DNA of 64,000 nt, from positions 62,001-126,000 of the forward strand of contig NZ_WKJZ01000004.1 of the NCBI RefSeq assembly GCF_009763245.1. Reading direction: 5' to 3'. The DNA is from Pseudomonas xionganensis (GTDB lineage Bacteria; Pseudomonadota; Gammaproteobacteria; Pseudomonadales; Pseudomonadaceae). Both the position numbers and the translations under genes were made by a program. Below the pieces are notes generated by a model. It worked only from the letters and a program-made list of their open reading frames with translations. It ran no database searches and was not told the origin of the DNA. Below, piece by piece: positions 35,296-44,258 of the stretch; position 1 is the first letter of the stretch; the number at the start of each line of letters is the position of its first letter.

Positions 35296-36057
35296 ATGAG
35301 CTTGAGCTTCTCCGGCCGTGTGGCCCTGGTGACTGGCGGCGCTGCCGGCATTGGTCGGGCCACGGCCCTGGCCTTCGCCCAGGAAGGCCTGCAGGTGGTG
35401 GTTTCCGATGTCGACGTGCAGGGCGGTGAAGGCACCGTCGCGCTGATCCGCGAGGCCGGTGGCGAGGCCCTGTTCGTGCGTTGCGACGTGACCCGCGAGG
35501 CCGAGGTCAAGGTGTTGATGGAGCGAACCCTGGGTGCCTACGGCCGCCTGGACTATGCCTTCAACAATGCCGGTATCGAGATCGAGAAAGGCAGGCTGGC
35601 CGAAGGCAGTGAGGCCGAGTTCGACGCCATCATGGGCGTCAACGTCAAGGGCGTGTGGTTGTGCATGAAGCACCAGATCCCGCTGCTGCTGGCCCAGGGC
35701 GGTGGCGCCATCGTCAATACCGCCTCGGTGGCCGGGCTGATGGCGGCGCCGAAGATGAGCATCTACGCCGCCTCCAAGCATGCGGTGATCGGCCTGACCA
35801 AATCCGCGGCTGTCGAATATGCGAAGAAAAAGGTGCGGGTCAACGCGGTCTGCCCGGCAGTGATCGACACCGATATGTTCCGCCGCGCCTATGAGGCCGA
35901 CCCGAAGAAGGGCGAGTTCGCCGCCGCCATGCACCCGGTGGGGCGTATCGGCAAGGTCGAGGAAATCGCCGCGGCGGTGCTCTATCTGTGCTGCGATGCG
36001 GCAGGCTTTACCACCGGTCATTCGCTGGTGGTCGATGGCGGCGCCACGGTGATCTGA
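35296..36057 (+). CDS. Short-chain dehydrogenase/reductase (glucose-1-dehydrogenase-like)
   Basis: This 253-residue classical SDR has cofactor motif TGGAAGIG, NNAG (FNNAGIE), Ser in NTASVAGL, YAASK catalytic pair and the C-terminal TTGHSLVVDGGATV. Of two ATGs in frame, the second at 35296 lies 8 nt from GAGG and is preferred; 35290 would be too close. The substrate is unknown. It is followed by a strong bidirectional terminator and is a single-gene unit downstream of the RND pump, 161 bp away. Confidence 0.93.
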   Translation: MSLSFSGRVALVTGGAAGIGRATALAFAQEGLQVVVSDVDVQGGEGTVALIREAGGEALFVRCDVTREAEVKVLMERTLGAYGRLDYAFNNAGIEIEKGRLAEGSEAEFDAIMGVNVKGVWLCMKHQIPLLLAQGGGAIVNTASVAGLMAAPKMSIYAASKHAVIGLTKSAAVEYAKKKVRVNAVCPAVIDTDMFRRAYEADPKKGEFAAAMHPVGRIGKVEEIAAAVLYLCCDAAGFTTGHSLVVDGGATVI

Positions 36058-36076
36058 TTGCTGCTTGCCCAATAGC

Positions 36077-36105
36077 AAAAGGCCCCGACACTGTCGGGGC
36101 CTTTT
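36077..36105. terminator. Bidirectional Rho-independent terminator
   Basis: AAAAGGCCCCGA-CACTG-TCGGGGCCTTTT has a 12-bp stem flanked by an A run and a T run. It serves both the SDR gene and the convergent folD. Confidence 0.93.
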
Positions 36106-36119
36106 TGCATGGATGCTGC

Positions 36120-36974
36120 TTATGGATGCAGATGCTCGGCGGCATGCAGGGTGTTTTCCAGCAGGCCGGCCCGGGTCATGGGGCCGACGCCACCCGGAAC
36201 CGGGGTGATCCAGCTGGCGCGGGGCAGGGCGGCTTCGAAGGTCACGTCGCCCACCAGCTTGCCGTCGGCCTGGCGGTTGATGCCCACGTCGATGACGATG
36301 GCGCCCGGCTTGATCCACTCGCCCTTGACCAGCCCCGGCTTGCCGGCAGCGACCACGACGATATCGGCTTGACCCACATGGGTCGGCAGATCCTTGGTGA
36401 AGCGGTGGGTCACGGTGACGGTGCAGCCGGCCAGCAGCAGTTCCATGGCCATGGGCCGGCCGACGATATTGGAAGCGCCAACCACCACCGCATGCATGCC
36501 GTACAGGTCGGCGCCAGTGCTCTGCAGCAGGGTCATGATGCCCTTGGGGGTGCAGGGGCGCAGCAGCGGCATGCGTTGGGCCAGGCGCCCGATGTTGTAG
36601 GGGTGGAAACCGTCCACGTCCTTGTCCGGGCGGATGCGCTCCAGCAGCAGGGAGGCGTCCAGGTGCTCAGGCAGGGGCAGTTGCACCAGAATGCCGTCGA
36701 TGCTCGGCTCGTCGTTGAGGCGATCAATCAGTGCCATCAGCTCGTCCTGGCTGGTGTCGGCCGGCAGGTCATAGGCCTCGGAGAGAAAGCCGACTTCTTC
36801 GCAATCTTTGCGCTTGTGCGAAACATAAACCTGCGAGGCCGGGTCGCTGCCCACCAGGATGACAGCCAAGCCCGGCACGCGCAGGCCTTGTTCGCGCCTC
36901 TCGGCGACACGTTGGGCAATCTGCTGGCGAAGCTTGGCGGCAATCGCTTTGCCGTCGATCAGTTGTGCGGTCAT
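36120..36974 (-). CDS. folD: Methylenetetrahydrofolate dehydrogenase/cyclohydrolase FolD
   Basis: The 284-residue bifunctional enzyme interconverts 5,10-methylene-, methenyl- and 10-formyl-tetrahydrofolate. The family signatures are QVYVSHKRKDCEEVGF, containing the catalytic Tyr and Lys, ILVQLPLPEHLD, HPYNIGRLAQ, VGASNIVGRPM and PGGVGPMTRAGLLENT. The length is standard. It is divergent from the tRNA operon. In the P. aeruginosa order I remember, folD lies next to cysS, but here cysS is about 20 kb away. Confidence 0.97.
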   Translation of the reverse strand: MTAQLIDGKAIAAKLRQQIAQRVAERREQGLRVPGLAVILVGSDPASQVYVSHKRKDCEEVGFLSEAYDLPADTSQDELMALIDRLNDEPSIDGILVQLPLPEHLDASLLLERIRPDKDVDGFHPYNIGRLAQRMPLLRPCTPKGIMTLLQSTGADLYGMHAVVVGASNIVGRPMAMELLLAGCTVTVTHRFTKDLPTHVGQADIVVVAAGKPGLVKGEWIKPGAIVIDVGINRQADGKLVGDVTFEAALPRASWITPVPGGVGPMTRAGLLENTLHAAEHLHP

Positions 36975-37104
36975 TGCGCTTGGTTAACCATAAGAAAGGA
37001 TGGAAAAAGGTCGCGTATTCTCGCATGGCCATGCGGTGGGGCAAAGGCGGGTGCCGCTGTTTTCCTGTAACTCCTTTATATCGCTGAATTTTTTTAACTT
37101 TTTC

Positions 37105-37133
37105 TGTTGACGGGTGTTTGTCGCCTCTATAAC
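37105..37133 (+). promoter_or_regulatory. Probable promoter of the tRNA operon
   Basis: TGTTGA at 37105-37110 and TATAAC at 37128-37133 are separated by 17 bp, following a T-rich UP-like stretch (37090-37103). Transcription would start near 37140, about 100 nt before tRNA-Arg. Confidence 0.6.
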
Positions 37134-37242
37134 ATTCGCCCCGCTTGTCGAGCACAGCCAGGCGCTGGGTAAGACGGCAAAGCAGGAATCGCAAGGTTCT
37201 CGCCAAGCCGAAAGCTTTAAGTCTGCGCTTGCAGATGGATAG

Positions 37243-37319
37243 GCGCCCGTAGCTCAGCTGGATAGAGCATCCGCCTTCTAAGCGGATGGTCGCAGGTTCG
37301 AGTCCTGCCGGGCGTGCCA
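37243..37319 (+). tRNA. tRNA-Arg (anticodon TCT)
   Basis: The 77-nt cloverleaf has acceptor arms GCGCCCG/CGGGCGT, D arm GCTC, anticodon loop CTTCTAA, T arm with GGTTCGAGTCC and encoded CCA. The 1:72 pair is G-U. It is first of three tRNAs. Confidence 0.96.
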
Positions 37320-37360
37320 CTTGGCAGCTAGGCACAAGCAACTGCAACACATGCAATATG

Positions 37361-37436
37361 GTGGGCGTAGCTCAGTTGGTAGAGCACAGGATTGTGGCTC
37401 CTGGTGTCGTGGGTTCGATTCCCATCGTCCACCCCA
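37361..37436 (+). tRNA. tRNA-His (anticodon GTG)
   Basis: The cloverleaf begins GTGGGCG and ends CGTCCAC-C-CCA, with anticodon GTG in the loop ATTGTGGC. The base before the listed start is G (37360), which serves as the G-1 identity nucleotide opposite C73. Confidence 0.96.
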
Positions 37437-37444
37437 TATTCCAG

Positions 37445-37472
37445 AACGCCAGGCCCAAGGCCTGGCGTTTTT
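37445..37472 (+). terminator. Rho-independent terminator between tRNA-His and tRNA-Leu
   Basis: AACGCCAGGCC-CAA-GGCCTGGCGTT has an 11-bp stem with a triloop and is followed by TTTGTTT. It may end or attenuate the Arg-His transcript, with tRNA-Leu transcribed by read-through or from its own promoter. Confidence 0.85.
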
Positions 37473-37490
37473 GTTTCAAAGCCTGACCAC

Positions 37491-37575
37491 GCGGACGTGG
37501 TGAAATTGGTAGACACACCAGATTTAGGTTCTGGCGCCGCAAGGTGTGAGAGTTCGAGTCTCTCCGTCCGCACCA
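37491..37575 (+). tRNA. tRNA-Leu (anticodon TAG)
   Basis: This 85-nt class II tRNA has acceptor arms GCGGACG/CGTCCGC, anticodon TAG in ATTTAGGT, a long variable arm (GGCGCCGCAAGGTG) and encoded CCA. It lies 128 bp upstream of tig. Confidence 0.96.
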
Positions 37576-37703
37576 TCTTTTAGCTTCCCTCCGTTTGCTG
37601 CCTTCTTAGCAGGGTGACTTCTGCAAATCGACCCTCTAGAATGCATGCCCTTGATTCGGGGCCGGCAAACGGTCGGCTTATGTCTGTGCAACGAGGAATA
37701 TCC

Positions 37704-39014
37704 ATGCAAGTTTCTGTTGAAAGCACTTCTGCTCTTGAGCGCCGTATGATCGTAGGCGTTCCTGTTGAGCGCATCGAGACTGAAGTCAACAAGCGTCTGC
37801 AGCAGACTGCCCGTCGCGCCAAGGTTCCTGGCTTCCGTCCTGGCAAGGTGCCGATGAGCGTCATCCGTCAGCGTTATGAAGATGCTGCGCGCCAGGAAGC
37901 CCTGGGTGACCTGATCCAGGCGACCTTCTATGAAGCCGTTGTCGAGCAGAAGCTCAACCCCGCTGGTGCGCCGGCCGTTGAGCCGAAGTCCTTCGAGAAG
38001 GGCAAGGATCTGGAATACGTCGCCACTTTCGAAGTGTTCCCCGAGTTCACCGTTGCCGGTTTCGAGTCCATCGCCGTTGAGCGTCTGCAGGCTGAAGTCA
38101 CCGAGGCCGACGTTGACAACATGCTGGATATCCTGCGCAAGCAGAACACCCGTTTCGAGAATGTTGAGCGTGCCGCCGAAAATGGCGATCAGCTGAACAT
38201 CGATTTCGTCGGCAAGATCGACGGCGAAGCCTTCGCCGGTGGCAGCGCCAAGGGCACTCAGCTGGTACTGGGTTCCGGTCGCATGATCCCGGGCTTCGAA
38301 GACGCCCTGGTCGGTGCCAAGGCCGGTGAAGAGCGGGTGATCAACCCGACTTTCCCCGAGGACTACCAGAACCTGGACCTGGCCGGTAAGACCGCCGAGT
38401 TCACCGTGACCGTCAACAGCGTGGCCGCTCCGCAGCTGCCGGAGCTGAATGAAGACTTCTTTGCCCTGTTCGGTGCCAAAGAGGGCGGTCTGGACGGTTT
38501 CCGCGCCGAGGTGAAGAAGAACATGGAGCGCGAGCTGCGCCAGGCCATCAAATCTAAGGTCAAGAACCAGGTGATGGACGGTCTGCTAGCAGCTAACCCG
38601 ATCGAAGTGCCGAAGGCTCTGATCAGCAACGAAGTAAACCGTCTGCGCGTGCAGGCTGTGCAGCAGTTCGGCGGCAACCTCAAGCCTGAGCAGCTGCCGG
38701 CAGAACTGTTCGAAGAGCAGGCCAAGCGTCGCGTGGTGTTGGGTCTGGTCGTTGCCGAAGTCGTCAAGCAGGGTGAACTCAAGGCCAACGAAGAGCGCGT
38801 GCGCGAGATGATCGAGGAGATGGCCTCGGCTTATCAGGAGCCCGAGCAGGTTGTGGCCTGGTACTACAAGAACGACCAGCAGATGAACGAAGTGCGTTCG
38901 GTTGTGCTGGAAGAGCAAGTTGTAGATACTGTTTTGCAGAAGGCCAACGTGACCGATAAAGCGGTCTCTTACGAAGAAGCTGTCAAGCCTGCGCAAGCCC
39001 CGCAAGCTGCCTGA
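37704..39014 (+). CDS. tig: Trigger factor
   Basis: This 436-residue ribosome-associated chaperone has the ribosome-docking loop VPGFRPGKVP at residues 41-50. The FKBP-type PPIase domain lies at about 160-245 (NGDQLNIDFVGKIDGEAFAGG), followed by the helical C-terminal chaperone arms. It binds nascent chains at the tunnel exit. ATG at 37704 with GAGG upstream; in-frame codons further upstream overlap the tRNA region and are rejected. It heads the usual tig-clpP-clpX-lon-hupB-ppiD order. Confidence 0.97.
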   Translation: MQVSVESTSALERRMIVGVPVERIETEVNKRLQQTARRAKVPGFRPGKVPMSVIRQRYEDAARQEALGDLIQATFYEAVVEQKLNPAGAPAVEPKSFEKGKDLEYVATFEVFPEFTVAGFESIAVERLQAEVTEADVDNMLDILRKQNTRFENVERAAENGDQLNIDFVGKIDGEAFAGGSAKGTQLVLGSGRMIPGFEDALVGAKAGEERVINPTFPEDYQNLDLAGKTAEFTVTVNSVAAPQLPELNEDFFALFGAKEGGLDGFRAEVKKNMERELRQAIKSKVKNQVMDGLLAANPIEVPKALISNEVNRLRVQAVQQFGGNLKPEQLPAELFEEQAKRRVVLGLVVAEVVKQGELKANEERVREMIEEMASAYQEPEQVVAWYYKNDQQMNEVRSVVLEEQVVDTVLQKANVTDKAVSYEEAVKPAQAPQAA

Positions 39015-39038
39015 TTCTTACCTCGTTAGAAGCACGTC

Positions 39039-39064
39039 ATAAGCCAGCCTCCGCGCTGGCTTAT
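39039..39064 (+). terminator. Hairpin between tig and clpP, weak or attenuating terminator
   Basis: ATAAGCCAGC-CTCCGC-GCTGGCTTAT is a perfect 10-bp stem but lacks a T run, so read-through into clpP is expected. It may tune the tig to clpP ratio. Confidence 0.5.
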
Positions 39065-39104
39065 GCGTATTTGTGACATGACTATTTAGGGAGCGAGTGC
39101 ACGC

Positions 39105-39746
39105 ATGTCCCGCAATCCTTTTATGCAGCAAATGCCCGATATCCAAGCCGCTGGCGGCCTGGTGCCCATGGTGATCGAGCAGTCGGCCCGCGGTGAGCGT
39201 GCCTACGACATCTATTCGCGCCTGCTCAAGGAGCGGGTGATCTTCCTGATTGGCCCGGTTGAAGACTATATGGCCAACCTGGTGGCCGCTCAGCTGCTGT
39301 TCCTCGAAGCGGAAAACCCGGACAAGGATATTCACCTCTATATCAACTCGCCGGGTGGTTCTGTCACTGCCGGGATGTCGATCTACGACACCATGCAGTT
39401 CATCAAGCCCGACGTGTCGACCATCTGCATCGGTCAGGCTTGCAGTATGGGCGCCTTGCTCCTGGCTGGCGGCGCCGCCGGCAAGCGTTACTGCCTGCCG
39501 CATTCGCGCATGATGATCCACCAGCCTTTGGGTGGCTTCCAGGGTCAGGCTTCGGATATCGAGATTCACGCCCGTGAAATCCTCACCATCCGCGACCGTC
39601 TGAACAAGATCCTGGCCGAGCACTGTGGCCAGCCGATCGATGTCATTGCCCGCGATACCGACCGTGACAATTTCATGAGTGGCGAAGAGGCAGTCAAGTA
39701 CGGCCTGATCGATCAGGTACTGAGCAAGCGCCAACTGGCCAGCTAA
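39105..39746 (+). CDS. clpP: ATP-dependent Clp protease proteolytic subunit
   Basis: The 213-residue protein has the catalytic triad at Ser114 (GQACSMGALLL), His139 (MMIHQPLGG) and Asp188 (RDTDRDNF), with the spacing of E. coli ClpP. It forms the tetradecameric protease that degrades substrates fed by ClpX or ClpA. The N-terminal propeptide is short. ATG at 39105 follows GGGAGCG. It is adjacent to clpX in the normal order. Confidence 0.98.
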   Translation: MSRNPFMQQMPDIQAAGGLVPMVIEQSARGERAYDIYSRLLKERVIFLIGPVEDYMANLVAAQLLFLEAENPDKDIHLYINSPGGSVTAGMSIYDTMQFIKPDVSTICIGQACSMGALLLAGGAAGKRYCLPHSRMMIHQPLGGFQGQASDIEIHAREILTIRDRLNKILAEHCGQPIDVIARDTDRDNFMSGEEAVKYGLIDQVLSKRQLAS

Positions 39747-39855
39747 GTCGCTCTCGCATGGGGCGCTCGGCGATGTCGAGCCGCCCTGCGGGCTTGAAAA
39801 TGCCCGCATTTGCCTTCATCTTGTGTTTCAAGCCTACCGGATTTGGATTGATCGA

Positions 39856-41136
39856 ATGACTGACACCCGCAACGGCGAGGATAACGGCAAGCTGCTCTAT
39901 TGCTCCTTCTGTGGCAAAAGCCAGCACGAAGTACGCAAATTGATTGCCGGCCCCTCGGTCTTTATCTGCGACGAGTGCGTCGACCTGTGCAATGACATCA
40001 TCCGCGAGGAGGTGCAGGAAGCCCAGGCCGAGAGCACGGCGCACAAATTGCCTGCGCCCAAGGAGATCAGCGCCATCCTCGATCAGTATGTGATCGGTCA
40101 GGAGCGGGCGAAGAAAATCCTGGCGGTAGCGGTGTACAACCACTACAAGCGCCTTAACCAGCGCGAAAAGAAAGAAGAGGTTGAACTCGGCAAGAGCAAT
40201 ATTCTGCTGATCGGGCCGACCGGCTCGGGCAAGACCCTGCTGGCTGAAACCCTCGCCCGCCTGCTCAATGTGCCGTTCACCATCGCCGATGCCACTACCC
40301 TGACCGAAGCCGGTTATGTGGGGGAGGACGTCGAGAACATCATTCAGAAGCTGTTGCAGAAGTGCGACTACGATGTGGAAAAGGCCCAGATGGGCATCGT
40401 CTATATCGACGAGATCGACAAGATCTCGCGCAAGTCGGACAACCCTTCAATTACCCGTGATGTGTCGGGTGAGGGCGTGCAGCAGGCTCTGCTCAAGCTG
40501 ATCGAAGGCACTGTGGCTTCGGTGCCGCCGCAGGGTGGGCGCAAGCATCCGCAGCAGGAGTTCCTGCAGGTGGATACGCGCAATATCCTGTTTATCTGTG
40601 GTGGTGCCTTCTCCGGTCTGGAGAAAGTCATCCAGGGGCGCTCGACCAAGGGCGGCATCGGCTTCAATGCCGAGGTGCGCAGCAAGGAAGAGGGCAAGAA
40701 GGTCGGCGAGTCGCTGCGAGCAGTGGAGCCGGATGATCTGGTCAAGTTTGGCCTGATTCCCGAGTTCGTCGGTCGTCTGCCGGTAATCGCCACCCTCGAT
40801 GAGCTGGATGAAGCGGCGCTGGTGCAGATTCTCTCCGAGCCGAAGAATGCCCTGACCAAGCAGTACGCCAAGCTGTTCGAGATGGAAGGGGTGGAGCTGG
40901 AGTTCCGTCCCGATGCCCTCAAGTCTGTGGCGCACAAGGCTCTGGAGCGCAAGACCGGCGCCCGTGGTCTGCGTTCGATTCTTGAAGGTGTGCTGCTCGA
41001 TACCATGTACGAAATCCCCTCGCAGACCGATGTCAGCAAGGTGGTGATCGATGAGAGCGTGATCGAAGGCAGTTCCAAGCCGTTGCTGATCTATGAGAAC
41101 AGCGAACCGCCGGCAAAGGCTGCGCCGGACGCCTGA
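39856..41136 (+). CDS. clpX: ATP-dependent Clp protease ATP-binding subunit ClpX
   Basis: The 426-residue AAA+ unfoldase has the N-terminal zinc finger (CSFCGKSQHEV... CDECVDLC), Walker A GPTGSGKT, pore loop GYVGED, Walker B IVYIDEIDKI, the SGEGVQQALLKLIEG box and a ClpP-contacting loop region near IGF. It recognises tagged or exposed degrons and threads them into ClpP. The ATG at 39856 matches the family start; an 11-residue longer form from 39823 does not. Followed by a strong terminator. Confidence 0.98.
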   Translation: MTDTRNGEDNGKLLYCSFCGKSQHEVRKLIAGPSVFICDECVDLCNDIIREEVQEAQAESTAHKLPAPKEISAILDQYVIGQERAKKILAVAVYNHYKRLNQREKKEEVELGKSNILLIGPTGSGKTLLAETLARLLNVPFTIADATTLTEAGYVGEDVENIIQKLLQKCDYDVEKAQMGIVYIDEIDKISRKSDNPSITRDVSGEGVQQALLKLIEGTVASVPPQGGRKHPQQEFLQVDTRNILFICGGAFSGLEKVIQGRSTKGGIGFNAEVRSKEEGKKVGESLRAVEPDDLVKFGLIPEFVGRLPVIATLDELDEAALVQILSEPKNALTKQYAKLFEMEGVELEFRPDALKSVAHKALERKTGARGLRSILEGVLLDTMYEIPSQTDVSKVVIDESVIEGSSKPLLIYENSEPPAKAAPDA

Positions 41137-41156
41137 TGCGTTCGTAACATGCTGTA

Positions 41157-41186
41157 AGCAAGGGGCCTGCGGGCCCCTTTGCTTTT
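41157..41186 (+). terminator. Rho-independent terminator of clpX
   Basis: AGCAAGGGGCC-TGCG-GGCCCCTTTGCT forms an 11-bp stem with one bulge, followed by TTTT. It lies 20 nt after the clpX stop and separates it from lon. Confidence 0.88.
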
Positions 41187-41198
41187 CCCGCTGCAATG

Positions 41199-41227
41199 CT
41201 TGTTTTTTGCTTGGGCTGCCCCCATCT
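41199..41227 (+). promoter_or_regulatory. Putative sigma-32 (heat-shock) promoter of lon
   Basis: CTTGTT at 41199-41204 and CCCCATCT at 41220-41227 are 15 bp apart. They resemble the sigma-32 elements CTTGAA and CCCCATnT. A start site near 41235 leaves a leader of about 50 nt before the lon ATG. Heat-shock control of lon is established in Proteobacteria. Confidence 0.6.
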
Positions 41228-41286
41228 TAACGGCAAGGGTCCTCCCAACTGAATTAGGCCGTATGGCCGCTGTAGAGCCGAATATC

Positions 41287-43683
41287 ATGAAGACAACCAT
41301 CGAATTGCCTCTCCTGCCGCTGCGCGATGTCGTGGTCTATCCGCACATGGTCATCCCGCTGTTCGTCGGGCGCGAAAAATCCATCGAAGCGCTGGAAGCG
41401 GCCATGACTGGCGAGAAGCAGATCCTGCTGGTGGCCCAGCGCAATCCGGCTGACGATGACCCGGATGAAGCCGGGCTGTACCGGGTCGGCACCGTGGCTA
41501 CTGTGCTGCAGTTGCTTAAACTCCCTGATGGCACCGTCAAGGTGCTGGTCGAGGGCGAGCAGCGCGGTGAGATCGAGCAGTTTATCGAGGCCGACGGTCA
41601 CTGCCGGGCCGAAGTGCAGTTGATCGACGAAGTGGATGCCGCCGAGCGTGAGGCGGAGGTCTTTGTGCGCAGCCTGCTCAGTCAGTTCGAGCAGTATGTG
41701 CAACTGGGCAAGAAGGTTCCGGCCGAGGTGCTGGCTTCGCTTAACGGCATCGATGAGCCGGGTCGACTGGTCGATACCATGGCCGCCCATATGGTGCTGA
41801 AAATCGAGCAGAAGCAGGAAATCCTGGAAATCACCGATTTGTCGGCGCGGGTCGAGCATGTGCTGGCTCTACTGGATGCCGAGATCGACCTGCTGCAGGT
41901 GGAGAAGCGCATCCGTGGGCGGGTCAAGAAGCAGATGGAGCGCAGCCAGCGCGAGTACTACCTGAATGAACAGATGAAGGCCATTCAGAAGGAACTGGGC
42001 GATGGTGAAGAGGGTGTGGGCGAGCTGGATGAGCTGAAAAAGCGCATCGAGAACGCCGGTATGAGCAAGGAGGCTCACGCCAAGGCTACGGCCGAACTGA
42101 ACAAGCTCAAGCAGATGTCGCCGATGTCGGCTGAAGCCACCGTGGTGCGCTCATACATCGACTGGCTGGTGAATGTGCCGTGGAAGGCCGAGAGCAAGGT
42201 TCGCCTGGATCTGGCCCGGGCCGAGACCATTCTGGATGCCGATCACTATGGCCTGGAAGAGGTCAAGGAGCGCATTCTTGAATATCTGGCCGTGCAGAAA
42301 CGGGTGAAAAAGCTCAAAGGCCCGGTGCTGTGCCTGGTAGGGCCGCCTGGGGTGGGCAAGACCTCGCTGGCCGAGTCCATTGCCACCGCGACCAATCGCA
42401 AGTTCGTGCGCATGGCCCTGGGCGGGGTGCGTGACGAGGCGGAGATTCGCGGTCACCGCCGTACCTACATCGGCTCCATGCCGGGCCGCTTGATCCAGAA
42501 GATGACCAAGGTTGGCGTACGCAACCCGCTGTTCCTGCTCGATGAGATCGACAAGATGGGGCAGGACATGCGTGGCGACCCGGCTTCAGCCCTGCTGGAG
42601 GTGCTCGACCCGGAACAGAACCACAATTTCAACGATCACTACCTGGAGGTCGACTACGACCTGTCCGATGTGATGTTCCTGTGCACGGCCAACTCCATGA
42701 ATATTCCCGGCCCATTGCTGGATCGTATGGAGATCATCCGTCTGCCCGGCTATACCGAGGATGAGAAGGTCAATATTGCCACCAAGTACCTGGCGCCCAA
42801 GCAGATCCAGGCCAATGGCCTGAAAAAGGGTGAGCTGATGTTCGAGGAGGCGGCGATCCGTGACATCATTCGCTACTACACCCGTGAGGCCGGTGTGCGC
42901 GGCCTTGAGCGGCAGCTGGCCAAGGTCTGTCGCAAGGCGGTCAAGGAGCATGCCCGGGAGAAGCGTTTCCAGGTCACGGTTACGGCCGACGCCCTGGAGC
43001 ACTTTTTGGGTGTGCGCAAATACCGCTATGGCCTGGCTGAGCAGCAGGACCAGATCGGTCAGGTCACCGGATTGGCCTGGACCCAGGTGGGTGGGGAGTT
43101 GCTCACCATCGAAGCGGCTGTGGTGCCGGGTAAGGGTCAGCTGATCAAGACCGGTTCCCTGGGTGATGTCATGGTTGAGTCCATTACGGCGGCGCAAACC
43201 GTGGTGCGCAGCCGGGCGCAGAGCCTGGGTGTGCCAGTGGACTTCTACGAGAAGCGCGACATCCATATCCATATGCCGGAAGGGGCGACGCCCAAAGATG
43301 GTCCCAGCGCAGGCGTTGGTATGTGCACGGCGCTGGTTTCTGCGCTGACTCAGATTCCTGTGCGCGCCGATGTGGCCATGACCGGGGAAATCACCCTGCG
43401 TGGTCAGGTACTGGCCATTGGTGGTTTAAAGGAGAAACTCCTGGCGGCGCATCGCGGTGGGATCAAAACCGTGATCATTCCTGAAGAGAATGTGCGCGAT
43501 TTGAAGGAGATTCCGGAGAATATTAAGCAGGACTTGCAGATTAAACCGGTTAAATGGATTGACGAGGTCCTGCAAATTGCGCTGCAATACGCCCCGGAGC
43601 CCTTGCCTGACGCGGCTCCGGAGTTAGTTGCAACGGATGACAAGCGCGAGACTGATTCCAAGGAGCGAATCAGCACGCATTAG
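41287..43683 (+). CDS. lon: ATP-dependent protease Lon
   Basis: The 798-residue protein has the N-terminal substrate-binding domain (LPLLPLRDVVVYPHMVIPLF), a coiled region, the AAA+ module (Walker A GPPGVGKTS, Walker B FLLDEIDKM) and the Ser/Lys protease domain (catalytic Ser in KDGPSAGVGM; Lys in GGLKEKLLAA). It degrades misfolded and short-lived regulatory proteins. The ATG at 41287 matches the family N-terminus (MKTTIELPLLP); no clear Shine-Dalgarno is seen. A heat-shock-type promoter precedes it. Confidence 0.98.
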   Translation: MKTTIELPLLPLRDVVVYPHMVIPLFVGREKSIEALEAAMTGEKQILLVAQRNPADDDPDEAGLYRVGTVATVLQLLKLPDGTVKVLVEGEQRGEIEQFIEADGHCRAEVQLIDEVDAAEREAEVFVRSLLSQFEQYVQLGKKVPAEVLASLNGIDEPGRLVDTMAAHMVLKIEQKQEILEITDLSARVEHVLALLDAEIDLLQVEKRIRGRVKKQMERSQREYYLNEQMKAIQKELGDGEEGVGELDELKKRIENAGMSKEAHAKATAELNKLKQMSPMSAEATVVRSYIDWLVNVPWKAESKVRLDLARAETILDADHYGLEEVKERILEYLAVQKRVKKLKGPVLCLVGPPGVGKTSLAESIATATNRKFVRMALGGVRDEAEIRGHRRTYIGSMPGRLIQKMTKVGVRNPLFLLDEIDKMGQDMRGDPASALLEVLDPEQNHNFNDHYLEVDYDLSDVMFLCTANSMNIPGPLLDRMEIIRLPGYTEDEKVNIATKYLAPKQIQANGLKKGELMFEEAAIRDIIRYYTREAGVRGLERQLAKVCRKAVKEHAREKRFQVTVTADALEHFLGVRKYRYGLAEQQDQIGQVTGLAWTQVGGELLTIEAAVVPGKGQLIKTGSLGDVMVESITAAQTVVRSRAQSLGVPVDFYEKRDIHIHMPEGATPKDGPSAGVGMCTALVSALTQIPVRADVAMTGEITLRGQVLAIGGLKEKLLAAHRGGIKTVIIPEENVRDLKEIPENIKQDLQIKPVKWIDEVLQIALQYAPEPLPDAAPELVATDDKRETDSKERISTH

Positions 43684-43696
43684 CCGGAGGGCTTCC

Positions 43697-43726
43697 TTGA
43701 CACCTTTTTAGAGCCCTTGTTATAAA
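43697..43726 (+). promoter_or_regulatory. Sigma-70 promoter of hupB
   Basis: A perfect TTGACA at 43697-43702 and TATAAA at 43721-43726 are 18 bp apart; TTATAA one base earlier gives 17. The start would be near 43732, leaving a leader of about 90 nt. It lies 13 bp after lon, so hupB has its own strong promoter. Confidence 0.8.
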
Positions 43727-43820
43727 GCGGCTCTTATCGTGTCGGCAGGTCGTTCAGCACCCGCTTTGCTTACACCTAAAATCAAGAAACAAACTCAACA
43801 GAAATTAAGGGGACTTAAGA

Positions 43821-44093
43821 GTGAACAAGTCGGAACTGATCGATGCCATCGCCGCATCTGCTGATATCCCGAAAGCTGTTGCTGGCCGCGCGCTGGACGC
43901 AGTAATTGAATCCGTCACTGGCGCTCTGAAGGCTGGCGACTCTGTTGTACTGGTTGGCTTTGGTACTTTCGCTGTTAAAGAGCGTGCTGCCCGTACCGGT
44001 CGCAACCCGCAAACTGGTAACCCGATCAGCATCGCTGCTGCCAAGATTCCAGGCTTCAAAGCCGGTAAAGCACTGAAAGACGCCGTTAACTAA
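43821..44093 (+). CDS. hupB: DNA-binding protein HU-beta
   Basis: The 90-residue protein begins MNKSELIDAIAASADIPKAV from a GTG start, with AAGGGGA 7 nt upstream. It has the HU/IHF core VVLVGFGTFAVKERAARTGR and the beta-arm RNPQTGNPISIAA. It bends and compacts DNA as a dimer. It follows lon as in other Pseudomonas and has its own promoter and terminator, consistent with high expression. Confidence 0.98.
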   Translation: MNKSELIDAIAASADIPKAVAGRALDAVIESVTGALKAGDSVVLVGFGTFAVKERAARTGRNPQTGNPISIAAAKIPGFKAGKALKDAVN

Positions 44094-44168
44094 GCGTCTA
44101 TCGGGCCTTGCCCTCCAGGCCGCAAGGTCTGGCCGCGACCAGCGTTCAATCTGGCTCGCATGCTCTGA

Positions 44169-44197
44169 GAAGGCGCATCTCCGATGCGCCTTTCTTC
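44169..44197 (+). terminator. Rho-independent terminator of hupB
   Basis: GAAGGCGCATC-TCC-GATGCGCCTTT forms an 11-bp stem followed by TCTTCT, 76 nt after the hupB stop. It would insulate ppiD. Confidence 0.82.
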
Positions 44198-44258
44198 TAT
44201 CCGGACTTTACCCACGCTGCACGGCTGCCTATGCCTTTACAGCCGTTCTGGGGGAATC

